This document shows, in pieces, positions 35,115 through 44,003 of a DNA stretch of 64,000 nucleotides (position 1 is the stretch's first letter; every line of letters begins with the position of its first letter). The position numbers and the translations under genes are program-made. Origin of the DNA: Mogibacterium kristiansenii (GTDB taxonomy: Bacteria > Bacillota > Clostridia > Peptostreptococcales > Anaerovoracaceae); assembly GCF_009695905.1 (NCBI RefSeq), contig NZ_VUNA01000010.1, forward strand, positions 1 through 64,000, given 5' to 3'. Under the pieces are notes generated by a model. The model had not been told where the DNA came from. It ran no database searches and worked only from the letters and a program-made list of their open reading frames with translations.

Positions 35115-36182
35115 ATGGCAGGAAAATCGACCGCATCGGCAGCGGAGAATAAAGAGAAAGCATTGGAGCAGGCGCTGGAACAGATTCAGAAACAGTACGG
35201 AAAAGGCGCAATTATGAAGCTGGGAGAGGAAGGCCTCACCGGATCGGTAGACGTGATTTCCACCGGATCTATCAGTTTGGATTTGGCGACCGGCGTGGGC
35301 GGATATCCGCGGGGAAGAATCATTGAGATATACGGACCGGAATCTTCCGGTAAGACTACATTGACTTTACATGCCATTGCAGAAGCGCAGAAAGCGGGCG
35401 GAAAGGCTGCATTCATCGATGCGGAGCACGCGCTGGACCCGGTATATGCGAAGAATCTTGGGGTAGACGTAGATGAACTTCTGGTATCTCAGCCGGACAC
35501 CGGAGAACAGGCGCTGGAAATCTGTGAGATGCTGGCACGAAGCGGAGCAATCGATTTGATTGTCATCGACTCGGTAGCGGCACTGGTTCCGAAAGCGGAG
35601 ATTCAGGGTGAGATGGGTGATTCCCACGTGGGACTTCATGCCAGACTCATGTCTCAGGCACTTCGAAAAATTGCCGGAACCGTGAACAAGACCAATACCT
35701 GCGTAATCTTCATCAACCAGCTTCGTGAGAAAATCGGTGTGATGTTCGGAAATCCGGAGACCACCACCGGTGGTCGGGCGTTGAAATTCTATGCCAGCAT
35801 GAGATTGGACGTGCGGAAGATTGAAACGCTGAAGCGAGGGGATGAGATGCTGGGAAACCGGACTCGCGTGAAGATTGTAAAGAACAAGGTGGCTCCGCCG
35901 TTTAAGAAATCGGAATTCGATATTATGTACGGTACCGGAATTTCTCTGGCCGGCGATGTATTGGATACGGCGGTAGAGGCCAAGATTGTGGATAAGGCCG
36001 GATCCTGGTACAGTTACAACGGAGAACGTATCGGACAAGGCAGAGAGAATGTAAAGGATTATCTTCAGAGTCATGAAGAGATGCTGGAAGAAATCCGTAA
36101 GAAGGTGATGGATCAGTTCAAACCGGAATCCACCGATGATGACATTAAGGTGGACGAAGACGGCGTTGTAATCGAGGACTAG
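35115..36182 (+). CDS. recA: recombinase RecA
   Basis: A 355-residue recombinase. Motifs: Walker [19 protein letters not shown], the L1/L2 regions ([22 protein letters not shown] and [20 protein letters not shown]) and the conserved [15 protein letters not shown]. The C-terminal tail is acidic, as usual. ATG 35115 has AGGAGG 5-6 bases upstream; an in-frame ATG at 35094 would lie inside the operator and before the ribosome-binding site. Confidence 0.97.
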   Translation: MAGKSTASAAENKEKALEQALEQIQKQYGKGAIMKLGEEGLTGSVDVISTGSISLDLATGVGGYPRGRIIEIYGPESSGKTTLTLHAIAEAQKAGGKAAFIDAEHALDPVYAKNLGVDVDELLVSQPDTGEQALEICEMLARSGAIDLIVIDSVAALVPKAEIQGEMGDSHVGLHARLMSQALRKIAGTVNKTNTCVIFINQLREKIGVMFGNPETTTGGRALKFYASMRLDVRKIETLKRGDEMLGNRTRVKIVKNKVAPPFKKSEFDIMYGTGISLAGDVLDTAVEAKIVDKAGSWYSYNGERIGQGRENVKDYLQSHEEMLEEIRKKVMDQFKPESTDDDIKVDEDGVVIED

Positions 36183-36242
36183 ACGTACGGCGGTTCATGG
36201 GTGTTTGAAACACCTCAATTTGAAAATAATGGCAGAATTGTA

Positions 36243-36271
36243 TTGACATAATGCGAAAATCGTGCTATTAT
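36243..36271 (+). promoter_or_regulatory. promoter of the rplU-rpmA-obgE operon
   Basis: TTGACA (36243-36248), 17 bases, TATTAT (36266-36271). Confidence 0.82.
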
Positions 36272-36277
36272 TCAATG

Positions 36278-36343
36278 GTTAGCCGCTCGGGTAGGGTTAT
36301 AAGCAATCGCACCCGTTCCCGGCGAGTCTGGATAGAGGAGGAA
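36278..36343 (+). promoter_or_regulatory. ribosomal protein L21 leader
   Basis: The about 70-base leader between promoter and rplU has GCCGCTCGGGTAGGGTTATAAGC ... GCACCCGTTCCCGGCGAG, in which GGGT pairs with ACCC and GCCG/CGGC arms can close a stem. This agrees in position and general form with the L21 leader of Firmicutes, thought to bind L21 for feedback control. A covariance-model search would settle it. Confidence 0.6.
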
Positions 36344-36350
36344 AAGTATT

Positions 36351-36812
36351 ATGTATGCAATTATTAAAACTGGCGGAAAGCAGTACAGAGTTCAGAAGGA
36401 CGATGTATTCAAGATCGAGAAGATCAATGCTGAAGCAGGCGACACCGTTACCTTTGATGAGGTAATCGCTGTAGGTGGTGACACCCTGACAGTAGGAACT
36501 CCATTTGTTGAGGGCACTGCTGTACATGCTGAAGTAGTTGAGCAGGGTAAGAACGACAAGGTGATTATCTACAAGTACAAGGCAAAGAAGGATTACAGAA
36601 AGAAGAATGGCCACAGACAGCCATACACACTGGTTAAGGTTACCGATATCGTATCCGGTGGTCAGAAGGCAGCTGCAGCTGAGAAACAGGACGATGTAAA
36701 GCCAAGCATGTCCATGAAGAAAGAGGAACTTCTTGCAATCGCAAACGAGAAGGGAATCGAAGTATCCAGCAAAGCTACTAAGGCAGAGATTCTGGAAGCA
36801 ATTGAAGCATAA
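36351..36812 (+). CDS. rplU: 50S ribosomal protein bL21 with C-terminal extension
   Basis: A 153-residue protein whose first about 103 residues are a normal bL21 ([14 protein letters not shown] ... [19 protein letters not shown]). An extra about 50 residues follow: an Ala/Lys/Gln linker, then [32 protein letters not shown], which looks like a SAP/LEM/Rho-N-like two-helix motif. Such extensions occur sporadically; a role in RNA contact is plausible but not shown. ATG 36351 follows GAGGAGGAAAAG. First gene of the operon with rpmA. Confidence 0.94.
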   Translation: MYAIIKTGGKQYRVQKDDVFKIEKINAEAGDTVTFDEVIAVGGDTLTVGTPFVEGTAVHAEVVEQGKNDKVIIYKYKAKKDYRKKNGHRQPYTLVKVTDIVSGGQKAAAAEKQDDVKPSMSMKKEELLAIANEKGIEVSSKATKAEILEAIEA

Positions 36813-36842
36813 GAAATTGACTTTAATTTAGGAGGTGTCATT

Positions 36843-37103
36843 ATGTCAAGTAAAAAAGGAGTAGGTAGTTCCAAGAACGGCCGTGACTCTGAGTCGAAAA
36901 GACTTGGACTGAAGATTGGTGCTGGTCAGTACGTAAGTGCAGGAAGCATTCTCGTAAGACAGAGAGGAACCAAGTTCCACCCGGGCAACAACGTTGGTAT
37001 TGGTGGAGATGATACTCTGTTCGCTAAGATTGACGGAAATGTTAAATTCGAGAGATTTGACAAGAAGAGAAAGAAGATCAGCGTATACAGCAACGAAGCT
37101 TAG
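36843..37103 (+). CDS. rpmA: 50S ribosomal protein bL27 (non-cleaved form)
   Basis: An 86-residue bL27 that starts [16 protein letters not shown], the mature-type N-terminus. Many Firmicutes bL27 proteins have an extra nine or so residues ending in F-F that the protease Prp removes, and prp lies between rplU and rpmA. Here both the extension and the prp gene are absent: the two genes are 30 bases apart. TAGGAGGTG precedes ATG 36843. Confidence 0.97.
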   Translation: MSSKKGVGSSKNGRDSESKRLGLKIGAGQYVSAGSILVRQRGTKFHPGNNVGIGGDDTLFAKIDGNVKFERFDKKRKKISVYSNEA

Positions 37104-37109
37104 TTTTTT

Positions 37110-37141
37110 ATGGCCCTTTCTTGGAAAGGGCCATATTTTTT
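37110..37141 (+). terminator. terminator/attenuator between rpmA and obgE
   Basis: ATGGCCCTTTC (37110-37120) pairs with GAAAGGGCCAT (37124-37134), then ATTTTTTTG. Readthrough would still express obgE, 20 bases further on, at a lower level. Confidence 0.85.
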
Positions 37142-37160
37142 TGTAAAACGGGAGATAAAC

Positions 37161-38444
37161 ATGTTCGTAGATAGAGCAGAAATTAATATCGTTTCCGGTA
37201 AGGGCGGAAACGGAGCGGTTACCTTCCGTCGGGAACCATTTGTGCCGGAAGGAGGCCCGGATGGCGGCGATGGCGGTAACGGCGGCAGTGTAATCTTTGA
37301 AGCGGATAACAACCTGCGTACCCTTATGGATTTCAAATACAAGCGTGTGTATAAGGCGGAATCCGGTCAGGATGGAATGCGCCGGAAACGTTTCGGAAAG
37401 AAAGGTCAGGATCTCATCATTCACGTTCCGGTGGGTACTTTGATTATCGACAAAGAAACCGGGCTGCTGATGAAGGATATGAAGAATCCGGGAGATCGAC
37501 TGGTTGCCGCAAAGGGTGGCAAAGGCGGAAAGGGAAACGTGCATTTCAAGAACTCTGTACGTCAGGCGCCAAATTTTGCAGAAGCCGGAGCGTTGGCAAA
37601 GGAACGTACCGTTATTCTGGAGCTGAAGTTGATCGCCGACGTTGGACTTTTGGGATTCCCGAATGTGGGGAAATCCACTCTTCTGTCGGTGGCTACCAGT
37701 GCAAAACCGAAAATTGCGAATTATCATTTTACCACAATTGATCCGAATCTGGGTGTGGTGAACATCCACGACAAGAGCTTTGTGATGGCGGATATCGCCG
37801 GCATCATTGAAGGTGCTCATATGGGCTTTGGCTTGGGAATTCGTTTTCTGAAGCATATAGAGCGTACTAAGATGCTGATTCATGTCATCGACGTTTCCGG
37901 AAGTGAAGGTCGGAATCCAATCGAGGATTATAAGAAAATAAATGCGGAACTGGAGCAGTACGATCCGTCACTCTTGAAGAAACCGCAGATTATCGCTGCC
38001 AATAAGATTGATTTGGTGGAGGATGAAGAAGCGCTGAACGCATTTATGGATTTCATGGAAAAGGAAGGTCGAGATGTCTTCCCGATTTCCGCAGCGACTC
38101 GCCAGGGCGTGGAAGAGCTTCTCAATGAAACATTAAATCGGATTGAGAATTACATTCCTCCGGAAGAAGATGAAATCGAACTCTTCGACTTTGAAAAGGA
38201 TGAATACGATGCGGATTACAAGAAGCTGGAAGCATTCGTGGCAGAGGATGGCGCTTACGAATTAACCGGCGGTCAGTTGCTGAAGATTTTCCGTTCTACC
38301 AACTTTACCGATGTGGGATCCATGCGGTACTTGTATCGGTATATTGTGAACAAGGGCGGAATCGATATGCTGAAGGAACTGGGTCTTCAGGAAGGGGATA
38401 CGGTTCGAATCGAGGATTACGAATTTGAATATTATGACGATTAG
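37161..38444 (+). CDS. obgE: GTPase Obg/CgtA
   Basis: A 427-residue essential ribosome-assembly and stress GTPase. The N-terminal glycine-rich Obg fold has GKGGNGAVTFRREPFVPEGGPDGGDGGNGG. The G domain has GFPNVGKST (G1), TTIDPNLGVV (G2), DIAGIIEGA (G3) and NKIDL (G4), and a C-terminal OCT domain follows (about 340-427). ATG 37161 follows GGGAG; the frame open from 37110 includes the terminator and is not used. Confidence 0.96.
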   Translation: MFVDRAEINIVSGKGGNGAVTFRREPFVPEGGPDGGDGGNGGSVIFEADNNLRTLMDFKYKRVYKAESGQDGMRRKRFGKKGQDLIIHVPVGTLIIDKETGLLMKDMKNPGDRLVAAKGGKGGKGNVHFKNSVRQAPNFAEAGALAKERTVILELKLIADVGLLGFPNVGKSTLLSVATSAKPKIANYHFTTIDPNLGVVNIHDKSFVMADIAGIIEGAHMGFGLGIRFLKHIERTKMLIHVIDVSGSEGRNPIEDYKKINAELEQYDPSLLKKPQIIAANKIDLVEDEEALNAFMDFMEKEGRDVFPISAATRQGVEELLNETLNRIENYIPPEEDEIELFDFEKDEYDADYKKLEAFVAEDGAYELTGGQLLKIFRSTNFTDVGSMRYLYRYIVNKGGIDMLKELGLQEGDTVRIEDYEFEYYDD

Positions 38445-38485
38445 TCTCATAATGCGGCTCCCGGCCGGCATGTTGAGCTAAAACG

Positions 38486-38525
38486 AAAACCACAGGGTTT
38501 GTAAATTCTGTGGTTTTATTTTTTG
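38486..38525 (+). terminator. terminator of obgE
   Basis: AAAACCACAG (38486-38495) pairs with CTGTGGTTTT (38508-38517), followed by ATTTTTTG. Confidence 0.88.
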
Positions 38526-38665
38526 TGGAAAAAATCTGTTTTTAAACGGTTTTTTCGGTTTTTTAATTCATTCTACGAGAAACGTAAACCTTTTGCGGGA
38601 GTTTTCAGACCTTTGCGCTTTCTTCTTTTTTCAATTATGATGGAAAAAAAGAAGGAGGATGAGAT

Positions 38666-39283
38666 ATGATTAGTTTTATTAGAAAAATATATGAAGAAAA
38701 TTCCAAAATAGTATTTAAATTTCTATTGATATTGATTATAGTTATATTGACTGTTGTAGTTAGTGTCCGACAGAATGCATCGAATGAAATTGATTTGGGC
38801 GCGGCGAAAGAAACGGACAAGGTTTCCGCTGAGGAAACTTCAGAGAAGGAATACTATGTGGATATCAGTGGGGAGGTGAAGAAACCGGGGGTTTACAAGG
38901 TAAAGAAGAAAACCCGCCTGGTGTTTCTCATCGACAAGGCCGGGGGATTAACCGGAAAGGCGGATTTGGATGCAATTAATCAGGCTTCCTATGTGGAAGA
39001 CGGTGCAAAGATTATCATTCCGAAGAAAGGAGAGAATAAGAATTCGGATGAGGCGGGGGCAGATGCGTCGGAAACGTCTGTCGGCAATACGAGTGGAAAA
39101 ATTAATATCAATCAGGCTTCTGCAGAGGAATTGACATCGATACCGGGCGTCGGGACTGTAATTGCTCAACGAATTGTAGAGTACAGGAACGGTGCGAGGT
39201 TCAACAGTATTGAAGAAATTAAAAACGTGAAGGGAATCGGGGATGCGACTTTTGAGAAAATGAAAGGCAGTATTACGGTGTAG
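38666..39283 (+). CDS. comEA: ComEA-like DNA-binding protein
   Basis: A 205-residue membrane-anchored protein. A transmembrane helix at about 16-36 is followed by a short acidic stretch, an SLBB-like domain (VDISGEVKKPGVYKV ... DGAKIIIPKK) and a C-terminal helix-hairpin-helix pair (ININQASAEELTSIPGVG ... IKNVKGIG). This is the ComEA layout: the HhH part binds incoming double-stranded DNA outside the membrane during transformation. No comEC gene follows in this window. AGAAGGAGG precedes ATG 38666. The next gene starts 15 bases after the stop. Confidence 0.88.
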   Translation: MISFIRKIYEENSKIVFKFLLILIIVILTVVVSVRQNASNEIDLGAAKETDKVSAEETSEKEYYVDISGEVKKPGVYKVKKKTRLVFLIDKAGGLTGKADLDAINQASYVEDGAKIIIPKKGENKNSDEAGADASETSVGNTSGKININQASAEELTSIPGVGTVIAQRIVEYRNGARFNSIEEIKNVKGIGDATFEKMKGSITV

Positions 39284-39298
39284 ACAGGAGTATTTGTT

Positions 39299-39841
39299 AT
39301 GAATGATCGCTCTGTGTTAGATAATTCATTGGATAAGAAAAAGGATTGGTTAGAGAAACTCCACAAGACATTGAAGGAATCACAACATTCCACCATTGTG
39401 TTCACGTTGCAAAAAGAATCGGATTTTCCCTCCATGATGCGGGAATATGCACCGATTATAACGTACGACCGAATTATGGAATTGGAAACGGGAAATCGTG
39501 TGATGGATAATATTCACACGTTCTTGGAAACATGCAACATACCGGACTCTCGAAACGGTACATCCTATATTTACGAATGCATTTTTTTGATTCGAAAGTA
39601 TAAGGATGAAAAGTATGCGGTAACGAAGGATATTTATCCGGAAATCGCCAAGAGAAATCGAACTTCCGCAGCGGTAGTGGAATCGGCTATTCGCTGCTGT
39701 ATCAAACAAACTTGGGAGGAAACCCGAGAGGGAAGTGAGAAAGGCATGCGAGCGCTGTTTCAGAAGCGTCCGTCGAATTTAGTTTTTATACGGAAATTAT
39801 GCGACTATATAGAAAATGAAGAATTGCATTTTTGTAAGTAA
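39299..39841 (+). CDS. Spo0A C-terminal-domain-like protein without a receiver
   Basis: A 180-residue protein. Residues about 80-150 (TSYIYECIFLIRKYKDEKYAVTK, then DIYPEIAKRNRTSAAVVESAIRCCI) resemble the DNA-binding domain of the sporulation regulator Spo0A, including the position of its helix-turn-helix (TSAAVVESAIR). The first about 75 residues do not look like a response-regulator receiver and lack an obvious phospho-acceptor site. It could be a stand-alone DNA-binding regulator of a lineage that altered sporulation control. It lies 15 bases after comEA with AGGAG upstream, perhaps co-transcribed. The family assignment is by motif memory only. Confidence 0.65.
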   Translation: MNDRSVLDNSLDKKKDWLEKLHKTLKESQHSTIVFTLQKESDFPSMMREYAPIITYDRIMELETGNRVMDNIHTFLETCNIPDSRNGTSYIYECIFLIRKYKDEKYAVTKDIYPEIAKRNRTSAAVVESAIRCCIKQTWEETREGSEKGMRALFQKRPSNLVFIRKLCDYIENEELHFCK

Positions 39842-39866
39842 TTCACAAAATCAATACCTCAACTCA

Positions 39867-39895
39867 TTGATAAGTACTAACTTCCGTGCTATTAT
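39867..39895 (+). promoter_or_regulatory. promoter of the pyruvate:ferredoxin oxidoreductase gene
   Basis: TTGATA (39867-39872), 17 bases, TATTAT (39890-39895). An ATCAAT/ATTGAT inverted repeat (39850-39855 and 39866-39871) overlaps the -35 and could be an operator. Confidence 0.7.
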
Positions 39896-39931
39896 GTAAA
39901 TGCTTTGAGAAAATTGAAGGGGGTATTTACG

Positions 39932-42900
39932 ATGGGTAAAAAAAGAATATTAAAAACCATGGATGGTAATACTGCGGCTGCACATGTAGCATATGCTTTC
40001 TCCGAGGTATCCGCAATATACCCCATTACACCATCGTCAGTGATGGCCGAAAACATAGATGCTTGGGCAAACCAGGGCCGGAAGAATCTGTTTGACCAAG
40101 AAGTAAAGATTGTAGAAATGCAGTCGGAAGGCGGCGCTGCCGGTGCCGTCCATGGTTCGTTAATTACCGGATCGCTAACATCTACTTATACCGCATCGCA
40201 GGGTCTGCTCCTGATGATTCCGAACATGTATAAGATTGCGGCGGAACGGTTGCCGGGCGTTTTTCATGTAGCGGCAAGAGCTATCACCACGCAGTCTTTG
40301 TCTATTTTTGGAGACCATTCGGACGTGATGGCCACCAGACAAACCGGTTTTACCATGCTGGCCTCTAACAGCCCGCAAGAAGTAATGGATTTGGCGGCAG
40401 TGGCGCATTTGGCGGCAATTAAGGCTAGCTTGCCGGTACTCCACTTCTTTGATGGCTTCAGAACCAGTCATGAACAGCAGAAAATTGAAGTATGGGATTA
40501 CGATACACTGGGAAAGATGCTGGATTGGGATGCCGTTGCGGCATTCCGAAAGAAAGCACAGAACCCGAATCATCCGCACCTTATGGGTTCTGCGGAGCAA
40601 CCGGAAACATTCTTCCAGCACAGCGAATCCAGAAATGAGGCATATCTGGATGCGGTAGAAACAGTTGCTTCGGTAATGGAACAGGTGAACAAAGAAGCGG
40701 GAACGGATTACAAGCCGTTCAATTATTACGGTGCGCCGGACGCCACCGAAGTAATCGTGGCAATGGGTTCCGTTTGTGAAACGGCAGAAGAAGTCGTGGA
40801 TTATCTGAATGCGCAGGGACGCAAGGTGGGGCTGGTGAAAGTACACCTGTACCGTCCGTTCTCTTCCAAGTATCTGTCCGCAGCAATCCCGGTATCTGTT
40901 CAGAGAATCGCCGTGCTGGATCGAACCAAAGAACCGGGATCACAGGGCGAACCGCTGTATTTGGATGTGGTAAGTGCGCTGAAGGAACAGTCCCGCAGCG
41001 AAATTACCGTTGCGAGGGGCAGATACGGACTAGGATCCAAAGATACTCAGCCGGGAGATCTTATTGCGGTATACGACAATCTCGGTGCCGCAAATCCGAA
41101 AATGGAATTTACGATTTCCATCACCGACGATGTGACGCATCTGTCCTTGCCGAGAACCTGCAATCCGGTGGTTTCATCGTCATCCACGATTTCCTGCAAG
41201 TTCTGGGGACTGGGTGCCGACGGAACAGTGGGCGCAAATAAAAACAGCGTAAAAATAATCGGAGACAACACCGACAAATACGTTCAGGCGTACTTCCAGT
41301 ACGACTCGAAGAAATCCGGCGGTGTTACCATTTCCCACCTGCGTTTCGGCGATGAACCGATTCGCTCCACCTATTATGTAAACAACGCAGACTTTATTGC
41401 CTGCCATAATGCATCCTACATGCATAAATATCAGATTGTGCAGGATGTCAATCCGGGTGGAACCTTCCTGCTGAACTGCAGCTGGAGTGATGAAGAACTG
41501 AATGCAGTACTTCCTGCATCGGCAAAGAGATACATTGCAGAGAACAATATCCGGTTCTACACCTGTGATGCGGTGGATATCGCCGTGAAACTGGGCCTGG
41601 GTGCTCGAAGAACCAACACGGTACTGCAGGCGGCCTTCTTCAAGCTGTCTGAAGTTATTCCAATTGATAAAGCGGTTGGATATATGAAGGAAGCGATTCA
41701 GAAGACTTATGGCCGCAAGGGAGAAGATATCGTTGCCATGAACTGCGAAGCGGTGGATGCCGGAATTACCCATGTTCATCAGGTAGAAGTACCGGAAGCG
41801 TGGAAGAATGCGGTTGAGGAACCGGCCGACAAGTCCGTAGAGACAGATCGACCGGACCTGAAACAGTACGTCGAAGAGATATTGATTCCGGACTCGGCAA
41901 TGGAAGGAGATTCCATTCCGGTGTCTCGATTTGTAAAGACGAACGACGGAATGATTCCTTCCGGCACGGCAGCATTTGAGAAGCGAGGCGTGGCCATTTC
42001 CGTTCCGAAGTGGATTCCGGAAAACTGCCTCCAGTGTAATATGTGTTCCTTCGTGTGTCCGCACGGTGCAATCCGTCCGTTTGCGGTTACCGAGGATGAA
42101 GCGGCAAAGTCCGGTGCGGCTGCAATGGAAATGAAGGGAAAGGATGGAGACGGCCGGAAATTCGCTCTGGCAATCTCTTCCTATGACTGTGCAGGCTGTG
42201 GTTCCTGTGTCGAATCCTGCCCGGCAAAGAACAAGGCTCTGGAGATGGTTTCCTTCGAGTCTTCGGAATCCCAGGAGGAGCAGAAGGTTTTCGATTACCT
42301 GGAGAAGCATGTGGGCCAGGAAATCGGTGCGACGGAGGCAAAATCCGTTAAGGAAGTGGGCTTCCGGAAGCCGTATTTGGAATTCTCGGGTGCGTGCCCG
42401 GGATGCGGTGAGTCGCCTTATGCAAAGCTGGTAACACAGCTCTTTGGCAACCGCATGATTATAGCGAATGCCACCGGCTGCAGTTCCATCTGGGGCGGCA
42501 GTGCACCGAGCACTCCGTATACCGTTGATAAGAACGGAAGAGGTCCGGCGTGGTCCAACTCCCTCTTTGAGGACAATGCGGAATTCGGACTGGGCATGGC
42601 AATTTCGGTTCAGGCTCGTCGCAAGGAGCTTTGCAGTAAAGTTGCTCAGCTGGCGGCACATCCGGAGTGTGCGGAAGCCGCGGAAGCGTGGATGAATCAT
42701 ATGAATGACGGCATTGAGTCGGAGGTGACCGGCGATAACCTGCTGAAGGCAATTTCGGACTGCGAACTGCCGGAGGCGGCGTATGTACGGGAGAATTCCG
42801 ATTTACTGGTAAAACCATCCGTATGGATGTTCGGCGGAGACGGTTGGGCATATGATATCGGTTACGGCGGTCTGGATCACGCACTGGCATCCGGTGAAAA

Positions 42901-43471
42901 CATCAATGTACTGGTATTCGATACCGAGGTATATTCAAACACCGGCGGACAGGCATCCAAATCCACTCCGACAGGTGCGGTAGCACAGTTTGCCGCAGGC
43001 GGAAAGAAGAACGGAAAGAAAAATCTGGCACAGATGGCAATGGCGTACGGTTATGTATACGTGGCACAGATTGCGATGGGTGCGAACCCGAACCAGGCGA
43101 TTCGCGCGATTCGGGAAGCAGAGGCGTATGATGGCCCATCCATCATCGTGGCATATTCCCCGTGCATTAACCACGGTATTCGTACCGGCATGAAGAATTC
43201 CATGCAGGAGATGAAGAAGGCCGTGGAATCCGGATATTGGAACCTGTTCCGCTACAACCCAACAAACGTTTCGGAGAAAAAGAATCCGCTGACCGTGGAC
43301 AGCAAGGAACCAACCGTAGACTATAAAGACTTCCTGATGGGAGAAGTACGTTACAGGTCGTTACAGCAGGCGGATCCGGAGAAAGCGGAAAGACTCTTTG
43401 ATGAGGCTTCTGAAAATGCGAAGAACAGATATGACGCATTGATTCGCCAACGAAATTCTTTGGAGAAATAA
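39932..43471 (+). CDS. nifJ: pyruvate:ferredoxin (flavodoxin) oxidoreductase
   Basis: A 1179-residue single-chain PFOR that splits pyruvate to acetyl-CoA and CO2 with reduction of ferredoxin, the central fermentation step. Domains in order: pyruvate-binding domain I (YPITPSSVMAE near the start), CoA-binding/domain III, a two-cluster ferredoxin domain (CLQCNMCSFVCPHGA and CAGCGSCVESCPAK, about 700-780), then the TPP domain with CPGCGESPY and GDGWAYDIGYGG ... VYSNTGGQASKSTP. All catalytic motifs seem intact. ATG 39932 follows AAGGGGG; an upstream TTG at 39905 is in frame but precedes this site. The DUF896 gene follows by 4 bases. Confidence 0.96.
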   Translation: MGKKRILKTMDGNTAAAHVAYAFSEVSAIYPITPSSVMAENIDAWANQGRKNLFDQEVKIVEMQSEGGAAGAVHGSLITGSLTSTYTASQGLLLMIPNMYKIAAERLPGVFHVAARAITTQSLSIFGDHSDVMATRQTGFTMLASNSPQEVMDLAAVAHLAAIKASLPVLHFFDGFRTSHEQQKIEVWDYDTLGKMLDWDAVAAFRKKAQNPNHPHLMGSAEQPETFFQHSESRNEAYLDAVETVASVMEQVNKEAGTDYKPFNYYGAPDATEVIVAMGSVCETAEEVVDYLNAQGRKVGLVKVHLYRPFSSKYLSAAIPVSVQRIAVLDRTKEPGSQGEPLYLDVVSALKEQSRSEITVARGRYGLGSKDTQPGDLIAVYDNLGAANPKMEFTISITDDVTHLSLPRTCNPVVSSSSTISCKFWGLGADGTVGANKNSVKIIGDNTDKYVQAYFQYDSKKSGGVTISHLRFGDEPIRSTYYVNNADFIACHNASYMHKYQIVQDVNPGGTFLLNCSWSDEELNAVLPASAKRYIAENNIRFYTCDAVDIAVKLGLGARRTNTVLQAAFFKLSEVIPIDKAVGYMKEAIQKTYGRKGEDIVAMNCEAVDAGITHVHQVEVPEAWKNAVEEPADKSVETDRPDLKQYVEEILIPDSAMEGDSIPVSRFVKTNDGMIPSGTAAFEKRGVAISVPKWIPENCLQCNMCSFVCPHGAIRPFAVTEDEAAKSGAAAMEMKGKDGDGRKFALAISSYDCAGCGSCVESCPAKNKALEMVSFESSESQEEQKVFDYLEKHVGQEIGATEAKSVKEVGFRKPYLEFSGACPGCGESPYAKLVTQLFGNRMIIANATGCSSIWGGSAPSTPYTVDKNGRGPAWSNSLFEDNAEFGLGMAISVQARRKELCSKVAQLAAHPECAEAAEAWMNHMNDGIESEVTGDNLLKAISDCELPEAAYVRENSDLLVKPSVWMFGGDGWAYDIGYGGLDHALASGENINVLVFDTEVYSNTGGQASKSTPTGAVAQFAAGGKKNGKKNLAQMAMAYGYVYVAQIAMGANPNQAIRAIREAEAYDGPSIIVAYSPCINHGIRTGMKNSMQEMKKAVESGYWNLFRYNPTNVSEKKNPLTVDSKEPTVDYKDFLMGEVRYRSLQQADPEKAERLFDEASENAKNRYDALIRQRNSLEK

Positions 43472-43475
43472 TTTT

Positions 43476-43643
43476 ATGGAAAAAGAGAAAATCAATAGAA
43501 TCAACCAACTGGCAAAACTATCGAAAGAGCGAGCGCTGACGGCCGAAGAAAAAAGCGAACAGCAGGAACTTCGGAAAGAGTTTATCAAAGAAATCCGTGC
43601 CGATGTACGGAGTCAGCTGGAGAGCATTGAAATCGTTGATTAA
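43476..43643 (+). CDS. DUF896 (YnzC/YaaJ-type) small protein
   Basis: A 55-residue protein of the DUF896 family. The sequence MEKEKINRINQLAKLSKERA, followed by LTAEEKSEQQELRKEFIKEI and ending in ESIEIVD, matches the family hallmark (INRLAKxKxxGLTxEExxEQxxLRxxYL). Bacillus YnzC belongs to this group; its role is unclear, although ynzC is in an SOS operon there. It starts 4 bases after the PFOR stop, with GGAGA upstream, and so is co-transcribed. Confidence 0.88.
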   Translation: MEKEKINRINQLAKLSKERALTAEEKSEQQELRKEFIKEIRADVRSQLESIEIVD

Positions 43644-43690
43644 GTACAACAAAATGGACTGCCGATGCGGCAGTCCATTTTGTTGTACAA
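43644..43690. terminator. long perfect bidirectional terminator
   Basis: A 21-base arm (43644-43664) is perfectly complementary to 43668-43688, leaving a 3-base loop. AAAA/TTTT runs within the arms serve both directions. It separates the PFOR unit from the convergent TSCPD gene. Confidence 0.92.
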
Positions 43691-43706
43691 GCTTTTCTTT
43701 TCGCGT

Positions 43707-43961
43707 TTACGCCTGTTCCTGCATAGCCTTCAATGCTCTGGACAGCTGATCCGGACATGAAGTATCCTTGAAACCGCAGCGAATGCCGCTGAGGCGGTCA
43801 ATGGCATTTTCCACGGTCATTCCTTTCAGAAGTGCGGAGATTCCCTGGAGGTTGCCGTTGCATCCGCCGGTAAAGCGAACGTCCTGAATGATGTTTCCTT
43901 CGGTTTCAATCTCGATAAGCTGGGAACAAACGCCCTGCGGTCTGAATGTAAACTGGTTCAT
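43707..43961 (-). CDS. TSCPD domain protein (TIGR03905 type)
   Basis: An 84-residue protein that ends with DTSCPDQLSRAL, the motif naming the TSCPD domain also seen at the C-terminus of some ribonucleotide reductases. The GGCNGNLQGISALLKG block and three further cysteines suggest metal binding. Function unknown. It is the last gene of a minus-strand operon after the purine nucleoside phosphorylase and HD hydrolase genes. AAAGGAT precedes the start at 43961. Confidence 0.88.
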   Translation of the reverse strand: MNQFTFRPQGVCSQLIEIETEGNIIQDVRFTGGCNGNLQGISALLKGMTVENAIDRLSGIRCGFKDTSCPDQLSRALKAMQEQA

Positions 43962-44003
43962 GGTTGAATAATCCTTTCATAATAATTTGCGTTTGGAAAT
44001 AAC

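Noticed and set aside
36196-36212. Terminator after recA (GGTGTT-TGA-AACACC)
   Set aside because: The stem is only 6 bp with no U-tract; I cannot support it as a real terminator.
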